Counted from the first letter of the stretch, positions 1 to 11,654 are shown. The stretch: DNA of 64,000 nucleotides from Actinoplanes flavus (GCF_017592555.1 NZ_JAGFNS010000031.1:1-64000), one strand, 5' to 3'. A program made the numbers and translations. Notes: generated by a model from the letters alone, not told the origin.

Positions 1-102
1 GCCCGCATCGCCCAACGCCTGCTCGCCATGACCGCCGCGATCTGGCACAACCGAACCACCGGACAGCCCCTGACCAGGTCCTTAATCGCGTACGACCACT
101 GA
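1..102 (+). CDS. IS transposase, C-terminal fragment (window edge)
   Basis: The first frame is open from the window edge to a TGA at 100-102 and encodes 33 residues ending IWHN..TGQPLTRSLIAYDH. That ending resembles the C-terminus of IS982-like DDE transposases common in actinomycetes. The AGTTAGGACTTACTCG stretch just after the stop may belong to the element's right end. The catalytic part lies outside the window, so family and intactness cannot be judged. It marks the left edge of the window as an insertion-sequence boundary. Confidence 0.5.
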   Translation, partial: ARIAQRLLAMTAAIWHNRTTGQPLTRSLIAYDH

Positions 103-123
103 CCTCAGTTAGGACTTACTCGT

Positions 124-915
124 CTAGAAGAAGTTGCCGTTGACCTTCAGGGCGCCGGAGGTGGCCTCATAGGTGTCACCGCCCGCGTCGCGGCCGCCGG
201 ACGGGTGGGCGTACTTCGCGGTGAACGTGTAGGTGCCCGGAGCCAGCGTGTCCGCGGGGGCCAGGGTGAAGCGGTAGACGAAGGCGCCCGGCTCCTCGGT
301 CACCGTGGCCGTCACCGACGCGCCGGGGGTCGACTTGGTGCCGCCCCGGGACATGAGGCCGTCGGTGCGGGCCACCCGGATCACCACCTCCAGCGCCCTC
401 AGCTCCGCGGTGGTCCTGAGGGTGACCACCGACGCGCCCGAGGTGTCGCCGCTGTCCGGATCGACGGAGCCGTCGGACCAGAGCGGGCCCTGCTCGGCCG
501 GAGCGCCGCCGGGCCGGCCCCTGGTGGGCGTGGGCGACGGGGGCGTGGGCGACGGGGCCGCGGACGTCGGCTTCCGGGTGGGCGTGGTCCGGCTCGGGGT
601 GGGCTCGGTGGTCGCCGGGGTGCTCTCCACCGGGGTGGGTTCCGTGGTGGCGGGTACGACCGTCGGAGCCGGAGTGGCCTCGTCCCGGTCGATCGAGTTG
701 GCCAGCGCCCACGTGCCGACGCCGCCGCCACCGAAGAGGACCACCACGGCGGCCACCACGGCGGCCATCCGCACCCGGGGGCCGCGGCGTGACGCACGCC
801 CGGAGTCGCGCATGGCGGCCGCGCTGATCCGGTCCAGCATCGCCGCACGGTCGGGCTGGTGTGCGGCCGCCTCGGACCGCAGGGCGGCGCGCACACCATC
901 GTCGGACAGCCTCAT
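124..915 (-). CDS. Single-pass membrane protein encoded with an ECF sigma factor (possible anti-sigma partner)
   Basis: A 263-residue protein. The N-terminal ~48 residues are basic and cytoplasmic in character. One hydrophobic segment (about residues 49-70, AAVVAAVVVLFGGGG) follows, then a Pro/Thr-rich spacer (about 78-140) and a C-terminal ~115-residue beta-rich region predicted outside the membrane. Its ATG overlaps the stop of the upstream sigma-factor gene as ATGA, so the two are translationally coupled. That arrangement is typical of sigma factor/regulator pairs, but I see no zinc-binding HxxxCxxC anti-sigma motif. Regulation of the sigma factor is therefore an inference from position and topology. 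It could instead be a surface protein under that sigma factor's control. Confidence 0.75.
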   Translation of the reverse strand: MRLSDDGVRAALRSEAAAHQPDRAAMLDRISAAAMRDSGRASRRGPRVRMAAVVAAVVVLFGGGGVGTWALANSIDRDEATPAPTVVPATTEPTPVESTPATTEPTPSRTTPTRKPTSAAPSPTPPSPTPTRGRPGGAPAEQGPLWSDGSVDPDSGDTSGASVVTLRTTAELRALEVVIRVARTDGLMSRGGTKSTPGASVTATVTEEPGAFVYRFTLAPADTLAPGTYTFTAKYAHPSGGRDAGGDTYEATSGALKVNGNFF

Positions 916-1412
916 CGCGCCGCCTCCCAGCCGTCGATCCGGACGTGGTCACCCAGTAGTTCGGCAAGTTGGCGCGCGCCCCGCGAGGTCGCGCTCTTCA
1001 CCGCGCCGACGGAGATGCCGAGGATCGCGGCCACCTCGCGTTCCGGCAGGTCGAAGGCGTACCGCAGGACCACGCAGGCCCGTCGCCGGTGGGGCAGCCG
1101 GCGCAGCGCCCCGCGCACGTCGAGAACGGCCGGCACGTCGGTGTCCCGGCCGCGGCGTGACGCCCCGAACGACAGCAGCCGTTCCCGGCCGCGCCGGCGC
1201 ACCCACTGGCGGGAGAGGTTCATCACGATGCCGTGCCCGTACGCCACCGGGTCGTCGGCCGCGTTCACCCGGTCCCACCGCCGCCACACCTCGGTCAGCG
1301 CGTCGGCGGCCAGGTCGTCGGCCACCTGGGACTCGCCGGTCATCAGGTACGCCAGACGCGACAGCGAGGCGTGGTGCCGCTCGAAATACGCGCGGAACGC
1401 GTCGTCGCGCAC
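912..1412 (-). CDS. ECF RNA polymerase sigma factor, SigE-like family
   Basis: A 166-residue sigma-70 family protein of ECF size. Region 2 spans about residues 5-75 (FRAYFERHH..LSRLAYLMTG, then the ALTEVWRRW helix). Region 4 spans about 105-160 (LRRLPHRRRACVVLRY, then the helix-turn-helix LPEREVAAILGISVGAVKSATSRG). Together these bind core polymerase and the -10/-35 elements. The GTG at 1412 was chosen because it opens the region 2 homology and has an AGGGGGTG ribosome-binding site a few bases upstream. The gene overlaps its downstream partner by 4 nt. The two likely form one transcription unit starting in 1413-1490. The target regulon is unknown. Confidence 0.85.
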   Translation of the reverse strand: MRDDAFRAYFERHHASLSRLAYLMTGESQVADDLAADALTEVWRRWDRVNAADDPVAYGHGIVMNLSRQWVRRRGRERLLSFGASRRGRDTDVPAVLDVRGALRRLPHRRRACVVLRYAFDLPEREVAAILGISVGAVKSATSRGARQLAELLGDHVRIDGWEAAR

Positions 1413-1493
1413 TGGTGGGCACCCCCTGTTCCGGACCGGGCGACGGTAGAGATCTTGCAGGCTACCTCGCCCGGCTGCCCGGTGGCGGGCACG

Positions 1494-1533
1494 CCGAAGG
1501 GGTACGGGGACGACCACCCCCGTACCCCTTCGG
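1494..1533 (-). terminator. Perfect 16-bp hairpin downstream of glgP
   Basis: The arms at 1494-1509 and 1518-1533 (CCGAAGGGGTACGGGG and its exact complement) are separated by an 8-nt loop. The hairpin begins 10 nt past the glgP stop on the minus strand and before the sigma-factor promoter region. It has no strong U-run, as is common for actinomycete terminators. Confidence 0.8.
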
Positions 1534-1543
1534 ATGTGCTCGT

Positions 1544-3982
<2,439 letters not shown>

Positions 3983-4115
3983 GCCGCCATTGTGCCCGCC
4001 GAAGGTTTCGGATGGCCGCCCTTCCTGGCAACTGCCGGATGGTCCGATTTGTCCAAGTAATGCTGGGTATTGCCGGGTGAATCGGGCGGCGGCCGGGGAT
4101 GGGACACTCCCGTTC

Positions 4116-4757
4116 GTGCTGCACATCCTCCTCCCTCCGCCGGTGGTCACCGCCGTGGCGTACGACGACCGCGACGGCGAGCCGTGTTTCCCGGGCGAGG
4201 AGGACATGATCGCCACGGCGGTCACCGGCCGCCGCCGCGAGTTCGTCACCACCCGCCGCTGTGCCCGTGAGGCGCTGGCGCGGATCGGCGTGCCGGCCGT
4301 CCCGATCCGCAGCGGCCCCCGCCGGGAACCACTCTGGCCGTCCGATGTGGTCGGCAGCCTCACCCACTGCGCCGGATTCCGTGGCGCGGCCGTGGCCCGG
4401 GCCGGCGACCTGGCCGGCATCGGCGTCGACGCGGAACCGCACGCACCGCTGCCACCCCGGGTGATCGGCGCGGTCACCGCGCCCGGCGACGTCGAGCACC
4501 TCGCCGAACTGTCCGACAAGGACCCGTCGGTGCACTGGGACCGGCTGCTGTTCAGCGCCAAGGAGTCGGTCTACAAGGCGTGGTTCCCGCTGACCGGGCG
4601 GTGGCTCGGGTTCGAGGAGGCGGCCCTGACCGTCGACCCGGCCGGCGGCGCCTTCACGGCCCGGCTGCTGGTGGACGCGCCGTTCCCGGCCCTGCACGGC
4701 CGCTACCTGATCGGGAACGGTCTGGTGGTGACCGCGGTGACCGTCCCTCAGTCGTAG
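4116..4757 (+). CDS. 4'-phosphopantetheinyl transferase, Sfp/EntD type
   Basis: A 213-residue PPTase that moves the phosphopantetheine arm of CoA onto a serine of carrier proteins. The two Mg2+/CoA motifs are present: IGVDAEP (D105, E107) and FSAKESVYKAW (K149, E150). The N-terminal SLTHCAGF matches the conserved SHC region of EntD-like enzymes. The GTG at 4116 has a GGGA-type ribosome-binding site about 11 nt upstream. An EntD-type PPTase would be needed to activate a catechol-siderophore NRPS such as the one implied by dhbACEB 6 kb away. That link is inference, since such enzymes serve many pathways. The 3' end overlaps the convergent GT39-like gene by 10 nt. Confidence 0.9.
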   Translation: MLHILLPPPVVTAVAYDDRDGEPCFPGEEDMIATAVTGRRREFVTTRRCAREALARIGVPAVPIRSGPRREPLWPSDVVGSLTHCAGFRGAAVARAGDLAGIGVDAEPHAPLPPRVIGAVTAPGDVEHLAELSDKDPSVHWDRLLFSAKESVYKAWFPLTGRWLGFEEAALTVDPAGGAFTARLLVDAPFPALHGRYLIGNGLVVTAVTVPQS

Positions 4758-6286
4758 TGCTGGAGGCGGGGCCAGACCGTCGACCACGGCTCGTTGCGGC
4801 GGCACAGGTAGACGCGGGCGCCGACCTCCTCGTTCTCCACGCCGAGCGTGTTGCTCAGGGTGGCCTTGGGCACGCAGCCGCCGATCAGCTCGGACGCACG
4901 CTCCGGCGGCGCCTGCAACACGGCCAGGACGATCGTCTTCGACTCCGGTGGCGGGCCGAACTCGTACAGCGCGTTGTGTCCGCTGTAGACCTCCGGCAGC
5001 CCCAAGGACGGCCCGAACCGGTCGAGCGCCCCGGCCTCGCCGTAGTTGCCGGTGAACAGCACCGTCTTGCGCTGCTCCACCGGGTCCAGGTCGGCGTGCA
5101 CCGCGGCGACCTGCCACACGTACTGTCGCCAGCCGATCTGGTCCGGGATGGTCGAGTTGGCGGCGGCCGGGAACGAGCCGGCCACCTCCTTCGCGGGGAT
5201 CACCGGCAGCGACATCAGCGCGCCGGCCACCGAGGCGACGATCACCCCGGCGGCGAGCAGCGCCTGCCGTCCGCGCCGCCCGGTCACCCACCGCTCGGCC
5301 GGTACGGCGCCCAGCGCGAACAGGCCGAGCAGCAGGCCGAGCGGATAGTACGGCTGCCCGGCGGTGACCAGCACCACCACGAGCATCAGCGGATAGGCGA
5401 CGGCGATGGACCGCAGGCGCCGCAGCCGCGGATCGCGAACCAGCGTGACGATCCCGGCGATCCACACCGGAGGCAGGGTGAGCAGGGCGATCTGCATCGG
5501 CAGCAGCAGGATCCGCGACTCGGTCCCCTTGTTCTCGGCGATCGCGGCCGCCATCTCGGCCTGCGGGAAGCCGTCGACCACCTGGTAGATCAGGTTCGGC
5601 AGGCCGATCAGCACGGCCAGCGCGACGCCGGCCCACAGATGCCGCGAGCGCAGCACCGACCGCGGCCCGGCGATCAGCAGCCCGGCGCCCAGGCAGACCA
5701 GCAGCAGGATCACCAGGTGCTTGTTGTAGAGCCCGAGCCCGGCCACCACGCCCGCGCCGAGCCAGGCCCGTGGTCGTTCCCAGAGCAGGGCGCGCACCAC
5801 GAACAGCAGCACGCCGAGCCAGACCAGCAGGTCGGTGGCCGCGGTCGAGGCGACGTGCGCGGCGGTGAGCGGGAAGGTGCCGAAGATCCCGGTGGCGGCG
5901 AGCGACTGGGCGACCGGGCCGCCGCCGGCCTCCCGGGCGATCCCGGCGGCCACGACGGCGGTGAGCCCGAGCAGCACGGCCGGGAGCACCCGGATCGCCC
6001 ACAGGTCGTCGCCGAACAGCTCGATGCCGAACCGGACCAGCAGCGGGGTGAACGGCGGCTGGTCGGTGTAGCCCCACTGCGGATGCTCGCCGAGCATCCG
6101 GAAGTAGAGCTCGTCCCGGTGGTAGCCGTATCCGTCGGCGGTGTAGAGCAGTAGCAGCGTGGCGCTCGCCGCGATCAGGCCGACCGGCCACCATGCGATC
6201 GGCCTGCGACCGATCTCCATGCGCTGGGTAATCGCGGTGTCACTGAGGGCATCGACCACGGTCCCACCGTACGGGGACCGGGCCAC
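4748..6286 (-). CDS. GT39/ArnT-like polyprenyl-phosphate-dependent membrane glycosyltransferase
   Basis: A 512-residue integral membrane protein with roughly 11-13 hydrophobic segments and a soluble C-terminal domain of about 120 residues. The first extracytoplasmic loop carries DGYGYHRDELYFRML, matching the acidic Asp/Glu catalytic loop of GT-C enzymes (PMT/ArnT, RgtA-H type). It is followed by GYTDQPPFTPLLVRFG, characteristic of PMT_2 family members. The enzyme would transfer a sugar from a polyprenyl-phosphate donor to an extracytoplasmic acceptor. Donor and acceptor cannot be read from sequence. The GTG at 6286 is assumed; an in-frame GTG at 6259 is an alternative. Confidence 0.8.
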   Translation of the reverse strand: MARSPYGGTVVDALSDTAITQRMEIGRRPIAWWPVGLIAASATLLLLYTADGYGYHRDELYFRMLGEHPQWGYTDQPPFTPLLVRFGIELFGDDLWAIRVLPAVLLGLTAVVAAGIAREAGGGPVAQSLAATGIFGTFPLTAAHVASTAATDLLVWLGVLLFVVRALLWERPRAWLGAGVVAGLGLYNKHLVILLLVCLGAGLLIAGPRSVLRSRHLWAGVALAVLIGLPNLIYQVVDGFPQAEMAAAIAENKGTESRILLLPMQIALLTLPPVWIAGIVTLVRDPRLRRLRSIAVAYPLMLVVVLVTAGQPYYPLGLLLGLFALGAVPAERWVTGRRGRQALLAAGVIVASVAGALMSLPVIPAKEVAGSFPAAANSTIPDQIGWRQYVWQVAAVHADLDPVEQRKTVLFTGNYGEAGALDRFGPSLGLPEVYSGHNALYEFGPPPESKTIVLAVLQAPPERASELIGGCVPKATLSNTLGVENEEVGARVYLCRRNEPWSTVWPRLQHYD

Positions 6287-6298
6287 CCCCCGTCAATG

Positions 6299-6463
6299 TC
6301 ACCTGTCCGACCAGTGCGCTCCCAGCAGGCAGGAGCCGCATCCCCGGCAGGCGCCGTCACCCGTCACGGTGCCATCGGCCCGCACCAGGTAGGGGCAGGG
6401 CTCCCCGGTCGGTGTCGGGTAGGTCCTGACGGGCTGCTCCGGTGCCTGGGTGGTGGTGGTCAT
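6299..6463 (-). CDS. 54-residue Cys-rich small protein, unknown function
   Basis: A short open frame from an ATG at 6463 to a TGA at 6299. The N-terminal half is Thr/Pro-rich (MTTTTQAPEQP). The C-terminal half holds four cysteines: C23, then C39, C42 and C45 as C-x2-C-x2-C, plus H50. That could bind zinc or a cluster. GGAGGT lies almost directly before the ATG, which is closer than the usual spacing and weakens the start. It is divergent from the large STAND/WD40 gene with about 130 nt between them, and lies 13 nt before the GT39-like gene in the same direction. No function is assigned. Confidence 0.4.
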   Translation of the reverse strand: MTTTTQAPEQPVRTYPTPTGEPCPYLVRADGTVTGDGACRGCGSCLLGAHWSDR

Positions 6464-6594
6464 ACCTCCATTGGGCCACGCCGGGACACCTTCGGTGACC
6501 GGCCGAAGGTCCCGCCCGTACGGGCAGGGTTGCCCACTGGTCCGCCGATGCCATCATGGGACTGCGAAGCGCGTCGATGTCCACGGAGGTTTCC

Positions 6595-9500
6595 GTGACC
6601 GAGCTCGAACCCACCGGTGAACCCGCGGCCGAACGCGCCCGCGCCGGGGTGCGTGCCTGGGTCCGGGACGCCGGCCGTCGCACCCGGGCCCGGCTGCGCG
6701 CCGCCAGCCCGTACGCGATCCTCGCCTTTCTGACCGCCTCGACGGTGGCGCCGGTGGCCGGAGCGCATCTGGGCGCCACCGGGGCGTTCGCCGCCGCGCT
6801 CGACCAGATCGGCGGGCTGGGCAGCAACTTCCTGGCCGAGGCCATGTCCGGCGCCGCCAAGCGGTTGCGCGACACCGACCCGGACGCCCGCGGCTGGAGC
6901 CAGGAGCAGTGGCGGGACGCCATCGCGGCCGACCTGCTTCCGCTGCTCGCCGCCGCCGACGAGCGCGGCACGGCGCTGCACGAGGAGGTCTCCCGGGTGC
7001 TGCGCGCGGTGGACGCGGTCGGCGCGGCGATCGCCGAGGCCGCGGACACCGACGACGAGCTGCGGCACCTGCTGGAGACCGCGTTCCGGGAGCTCGGGCT
7101 CGGGGTCGGCGAACTGGGCTGGATGATCAACGAGGTGCGGCAGAGCGTCGACGGTCTGACGCAGCAGTTCGCGAACCAGACCGTCGAGCTGACCCGGCAG
7201 CTCGCCGACGTGCGCCGCCGGCTGATCGCGGTCACCCGGGAACAACTGCCCGACGGCGACGAGGTGCCGGCCGACGTGCCCGGCGGCGCGGTCCCGCCGT
7301 ACCCCGGACTGGTCAGTTTCCAGCCGGAGGACGCACCCCGCTTCCGCGGCCGGGAGGCGACCGTCGCGCAACTGCTGAGCCGCCTCGCCGAGCAGGCGGT
7401 GGGCGGGCCTCCGCTGGTCGTCACCGGGGTGTCCGGCGTCGGCAAATCGTCGCTGCTGCGCGCCGGACTGCTCCCGGCTCTCGGCGGGGGCGCGCTGGGC
7501 GCGGAGGCGGCGGCCTGGCGGTGGGTTCTGACCCATCCGGGGGTACGCCCACTCGATGATCTCGTGGCCCGCCTGCACCGGCTCACCGTTCCGGACGACG
7601 GACCGGAGCCGGCGACCGCCTCGGACGTCGCCGGTGAGCTGCTCCGGCAGGTCCGGGCGGAACCGGGCCGCCTCGGTGAGCTGGCGGCGAAGGCGGCCGC
7701 CGCCGGAAACCGGCCGGTGATCGTGGTGGACCAGTTCGAGGAGCTGTTCACCCAGTGCCCCGACCCGGCCGCACGTCTGGCCTACGTGACCGCCCTGACC
7801 AGCGCGGCCCCGGCTCTCGTGGTGATCGCCGTACGGTCCGACTTCTACCCCGCCTGCGTGGCGCTGCCCCCGCTGGCGAAGGTGCTGGCCGCCGGCCACC
7901 TGGTGCTCGGGCCGCTGGACAGCGACGCGGTCCGCCGGGCCGTGGTGGAGCCGGCCGAGCACGCCGGCCTCACCGTCGAGCCGGGCCTGCCCGACCTGCT
8001 GCTGCACGATCTGGGCGCGGACGGGCGGGACGGCTACGAGCCGGGCGCGCTGCCGCTGCTGGCGCACGCCCTGCGGGCCACCTGGGACCGGCGGGAGGGG
8101 ATCCGGCTGACCGTGGCGGCGTACCGGGCCACCGGCGGGATCCGGCACGCGATCGCCGAGACCGCCGAGGGCATCTACCTGGACCTGCCGCCGGACGACC
8201 GGGACCGGCTGCGCGACGCCCTGCTGGCCCTGGTCACGGTCACCGGCGACGGCACCGCGGTGCGCCGCCGCGGCGAGCGGGCGGCCAGCGACTCCCGGGT
8301 GCTGCGCCGGCTGGTCCGGGCCCGCCTCGTCACGGTCGGCGCGGACACCGTGGAGATCAGCCACGAGGCGCTGCTGACCAGCTGGCCACGGCTGGCCGGC
8401 TGGGTCGACGAGGCCCGCGAGGACCTGCTGCTGCGCCGGTCGGTCACCGAGGCCGCCCGGGACTGGGAACGCTCCGGCCGCGACCCGGACCTGCTGCCCC
8501 GCGGCTCCCGCCTGCTCGCCGCCCGGGAACGGGTGCCGGCCGGCGACGGCGTGCCCCCGGTGGTCGGGGAGTACCTCGCCGCCGGTGGCGCCGCCGCCGA
8601 CCGGGAGCAGGCGGAGCAGCGGAAGGTCACCCGTCGCCTGCGGCGGCTCGCGGCCGGGCTGGCGGCGGCCCTGCTGCTCGCGGTCGGCGGCGGTCTCGTG
8701 GCGCTGGACCAGGCGAGGGACGCCGAGACCGGTGCCCGGGAGTCCCGCTCCCGGCAGTACGCGCTGGAGGCGCTGCGGGCCCTGGAACAGGACGAGACCC
8801 AGGCCGTCGGCAGGGCCCTCGACGCCTGGCGGGAGGCGCCCACCACGGAGGCCCGCAGCGCGCTGCTGTCCAGCCAGATGATTCGGTTCCGCGGGCGGCT
8901 GGGAAGCGGGCCGGGCGGATCCGTGGTGGCGGTCAGCCCGGACGGCTCCCGGATCGCGGTCGGTGATACGCGTGGCACGGTCGAGCTCTGGGACACGGCC
9001 ACCCTGTCCCCGGTCGGGGAGCCGCTGCGCTTCCCGAAGCCGGACGCGGTGGCCGGGCTGGCCTTCTCGCCGGACGGCCGGTTCCTGGCCGGTGGCTCGT
9101 TCCAGCGGGAGGGTCTGCGGATCTGGGAGGCGGTCACCGGCCGGCTGACGCACGCGCTCGACGGCTGGGGACCGGTGGCCTGGCTGCCCGGCACCGCCAC
9201 CGTGCTGGCCAGCCGGTGGGAGTTCGCCGACGGCCAGATCCTGCTGGGCCGGTGGGATGCGGAGAGCGGAACGGCCACCGGGACCGTACCGGCCGGCACG
9301 ACCACCGGATACGACCTGGCGGTGAGCCCGAACGGGCAGTACGTGGCGGAGAGCGACAAAGACGGGAACGCCGAGATCCGGCAGGTGTCCGACGGCCGGC
9401 TGTTGACCACCCTGACCGGCGACATCGCCTTTGTCGCCTTCGCCCCGGACGGCTCGCTGGTGACCAGCGGAGACCAGGGCGACGTGATCCAGTGGCAGAT

Positions 9501-10773
9501 CCCGTCCGGGAAACGGCTGCGCGACCTCACCGCCGAGGCCGGTGTGATCCCCGGGTTCGGCCGGGTCACCGTGACCCCGGACGGCACGGTGATTGGCGTC
9601 GGCCTGCGGCGTACCGCGAGCCTGTGGTCGCTGACCGGCGACGGGACCGGCGAGTTGGACACCGGCATCGGCGCCTTCGGCGGGGCCGCGACCTCGGCGA
9701 ACGGCCAGATCGCGGTGGTCACCGGCCGGGACGCGCCGACCGTCGTGTTCCGCCGCCAGTCGAGCTGGCTGAACACCGACGGCGGCGTCCTCGACCTGGC
9801 CTTCTCGCCGGACGGCGCCCGGCTCGCGGTGGGCAGCGACACCGGTGAGGTCCGCGTCTGGGACACCGCCACCCGCGAGCTGATCACCGAGTTGCGGACC
9901 GGTGGCGAGCCGCGCGGCGTCGTCTACGGGGCCGGCGGCGTGCTCGCGGTGGCCACCACCACCGGTACGGCCTGGGCCCTGGAACTGTGGGACGGCACCG
10001 GGAGACGGGAGCGGACCGTGCCGCTGAGCCGGGAACCCAAGGACATGGCCGTCACCGCCGACGGCAACGTGCTGGCGGTCGCGGTGGGCGCCTCCCTCGC
10101 CGATCCGCCCCGGTCCGGCTTCGGCGCGGTGCACCTCTACGACCTGGGTCAGCGCCGGGACCGAGGAGTCGTCGATCTGGGTGAGCAGACGGCGTACGCG
10201 GTCGCCTTCTCCGCCGACGGCACGGTCCTGCACACCGCCGGGGTGGCCTACGACCCCGGCTTCGACACGGCGCAGCGGTTGTGGTCGGAGCTGCGGTCCT
10301 GGCGGGTGGACGGGCTGCGCGAGATCGGCGGGCAGCTGCTGGGCGACTATCAGCCGCTGGACCTCGCGGTCGCCCCGGACGGGCGATCGATGGTGGTCAC
10401 CGGGACCAGCCGGGTGCTCGACGTGCGGTCCGGCGACGGCGGCCGGTCACTGTGGACCTCGAAGCCGCAGCTGGACCAGATCGACCGGATCGTGTTCGCG
10501 CCGGACGGGCGGACCCTCGCGGTCAACGGGGCGAACGGCGACGTCCAGCTGTGGGACACCCGGGACTGGTCGGTGGTGCGGTTGCAGGGGCACGGGGCCG
10601 GCGTGGTCGGGCTGGCGTACACACCGGATGGACGGGTGCTGGCCAGTGGTGGGGCGGATTCGCTGGTCGGCGTCTGGCCGTTGGAGCCGGCGGTGGCCGT
10701 ACGAAATCTGTGCCCGATCGACGGCCCACTGCGCCGCGCCGACGGTGCGGAGGTCTCCCCGCTCTGCACATGA
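6595..10773 (+). CDS. nSTAND-type P-loop NTPase with TM segment and C-terminal WD40 propellers
   Basis: A 1392-residue signalling ATPase. Residues 1-230 form an all-helical N-terminal region. From about 235 comes the nSTAND1 entry motif (YPGLVSFQPEDAPRFRGRE), then Walker A GVSGVGKSS (K284) and Walker B VIVVDQFEELF (D379). A winged-helix/arm region runs to about 680 and a hydrophobic segment spans about 685-705. From about 765 to the end there are 12-14 WD40-like blades (for example LAFSPDGARLAVGSDTGEVRVWD), enough for two propellers. GTG 6595 was chosen because GGAGGT lies 4 nt upstream. ATGs at 6556 and 6577 are in frame but lack such a site. Architecture is certain; the triggering signal and effector are unknown. 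Confidence 0.85.
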   Translation: MTELEPTGEPAAERARAGVRAWVRDAGRRTRARLRAASPYAILAFLTASTVAPVAGAHLGATGAFAAALDQIGGLGSNFLAEAMSGAAKRLRDTDPDARGWSQEQWRDAIAADLLPLLAAADERGTALHEEVSRVLRAVDAVGAAIAEAADTDDELRHLLETAFRELGLGVGELGWMINEVRQSVDGLTQQFANQTVELTRQLADVRRRLIAVTREQLPDGDEVPADVPGGAVPPYPGLVSFQPEDAPRFRGREATVAQLLSRLAEQAVGGPPLVVTGVSGVGKSSLLRAGLLPALGGGALGAEAAAWRWVLTHPGVRPLDDLVARLHRLTVPDDGPEPATASDVAGELLRQVRAEPGRLGELAAKAAAAGNRPVIVVDQFEELFTQCPDPAARLAYVTALTSAAPALVVIAVRSDFYPACVALPPLAKVLAAGHLVLGPLDSDAVRRAVVEPAEHAGLTVEPGLPDLLLHDLGADGRDGYEPGALPLLAHALRATWDRREGIRLTVAAYRATGGIRHAIAETAEGIYLDLPPDDRDRLRDALLALVTVTGDGTAVRRRGERAASDSRVLRRLVRARLVTVGADTVEISHEALLTSWPRLAGWVDEAREDLLLRRSVTEAARDWERSGRDPDLLPRGSRLLAARERVPAGDGVPPVVGEYLAAGGAAADREQAEQRKVTRRLRRLAAGLAAALLLAVGGGLVALDQARDAETGARESRSRQYALEALRALEQDETQAVGRALDAWREAPTTEARSALLSSQMIRFRGRLGSGPGGSVVAVSPDGSRIAVGDTRGTVELWDTATLSPVGEPLRFPKPDAVAGLAFSPDGRFLAGGSFQREGLRIWEAVTGRLTHALDGWGPVAWLPGTATVLASRWEFADGQILLGRWDAESGTATGTVPAGTTTGYDLAVSPNGQYVAESDKDGNAEIRQVSDGRLLTTLTGDIAFVAFAPDGSLVTSGDQGDVIQWQIPSGKRLRDLTAEAGVIPGFGRVTVTPDGTVIGVGLRRTASLWSLTGDGTGELDTGIGAFGGAATSANGQIAVVTGRDAPTVVFRRQSSWLNTDGGVLDLAFSPDGARLAVGSDTGEVRVWDTATRELITELRTGGEPRGVVYGAGGVLAVATTTGTAWALELWDGTGRRERTVPLSREPKDMAVTADGNVLAVAVGASLADPPRSGFGAVHLYDLGQRRDRGVVDLGEQTAYAVAFSADGTVLHTAGVAYDPGFDTAQRLWSELRSWRVDGLREIGGQLLGDYQPLDLAVAPDGRSMVVTGTSRVLDVRSGDGGRSLWTSKPQLDQIDRIVFAPDGRTLAVNGANGDVQLWDTRDWSVVRLQGHGAGVVGLAYTPDGRVLASGGADSLVGVWPLEPAVAVRNLCPIDGPLRRADGAEVSPLCT

Positions 10774-10814
10774 AGAGTGACCGGATCCCCCCTCCTCGCT
10801 CCGGGAGGTCGATG

Positions 10815-10833
10815 CTAGGTTAGCCTTACCTAA
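10815..10833. promoter_or_regulatory. DmdR/IdeR iron box upstream of dhbA
   Basis: On the minus strand this reads TTAGGTAAGGCTAACCTAG, matching 17 of 19 positions of the actinobacterial IdeR/DmdR consensus TTAGGTTAGGCTAACCTAA. A further TTAGG half overlaps it to 10838. It lies about 20 nt before the dhbA start, placed to block transcription of dhbACEB when iron is sufficient. Confidence 0.85.
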
Positions 10834-10853
10834 CCTAAAGGAGCGGTGCCGTC

Positions 10854-11654
10854 ATGCCCCTGGACAGGGAAAACCCGCGCCACTGCGGTGTGCCCGGCCT
10901 CGCCGGGAAGACCGCCCTGGTCACCGGCGCCGGGCAGGGCATCGGCCGGGCCGTCGCGGCCGCGCTGGCCGGCGAAGGCGCCCGCGTCGCCGCCGCCGAC
11001 CGCTCCGAGGCGGGCGTCAAACTCCTCGCCGACGAGGTCCCCGGCATCCTGCCGCAGGTCGCCGACGTCACCTCGGCCGAACAGGTGGAGTCCGTGGTGG
11101 ACGCCGCCGAGCGCTTCCTCGGCCCCCTCGACCTCCTGGTCAACGTGGCCGGCGTGCTGCACATGGGCGACGTCGTCGACCTCTCCGACGACGCCTGGGC
11201 GCAGACCTTCGCGGTCAACACCACCGGCGTCTTCCACGCCAGCCGGGCCGTCGCCCGGCGGATGATCCCGCGCCGCTCCGGCGCCATCGTCACGGTCTCC
11301 TCCAACGCGGCCGGCGTGCCCCGCTCCGGCATGTCCGCCTACGCCGCGTCGAAGGCCGCCAGCACCATGTTCACCAAGTGTCTCGGCCTCGAGCTGGCGC
11401 CGTACGGGATCCGCTGCAACGTGGTCGCCCCCGGCTCCACCGACACGCCGATGCAACGGCAGCTCTGGACCGACGGCGTACCCGCACCGGTCCTCGACGG
11501 CGACCCGGCCACCTTCCGGGTCGGCATCCCGCTCGGGCGCATCGCCACCCCGGAGGACATCGCCGACGCCGTGCTGTTCCTCGCCTCCGACCGGGCGCGG
11601 CACATCACCATGCACGACCTGTACGTCGACGGCGGCGCCACCCTCCGAGCCTGA
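10854..11654 (+). CDS. dhbA: 2,3-dihydro-2,3-dihydroxybenzoate dehydrogenase (SDR)
   Basis: A 266-residue short-chain dehydrogenase. It oxidises 2,3-dihydro-2,3-dihydroxybenzoate to 2,3-dihydroxybenzoate with NAD+. The cofactor motif TGAGQGIG sits near residue 25, the NVAGVL segment follows, and the catalytic Tyr/Lys pair is in SAYAASKAA after a conserved Ser-rich strand (VTVSSNAAGVPR). Assignment as EntA/DhbA rather than a generic SDR rests on the adjacent dhbC, dhbE and dhbB genes. AGGAG lies about 10 nt upstream. It is the first gene of the iron-boxed operon and is followed by dhbC after 41 nt. Confidence 0.9.
   Translation: MPLDRENPRHCGVPGLAGKTALVTGAGQGIGRAVAAALAGEGARVAAADRSEAGVKLLADEVPGILPQVADVTSAEQVESVVDAAERFLGPLDLLVNVAGVLHMGDVVDLSDDAWAQTFAVNTTGVFHASRAVARRMIPRRSGAIVTVSSNAAGVPRSGMSAYAASKAASTMFTKCLGLELAPYGIRCNVVAPGSTDTPMQRQLWTDGVPAPVLDGDPATFRVGIPLGRIATPEDIADAVLFLASDRARHITMHDLYVDGGATLRA

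Noticed and set aside
6357..10233. Very long minus-strand frames opposite the nSTAND gene
   Set aside because: Shadow frames of a GC-rich gene; the plus-strand frame has clear domain motifs and a good start.
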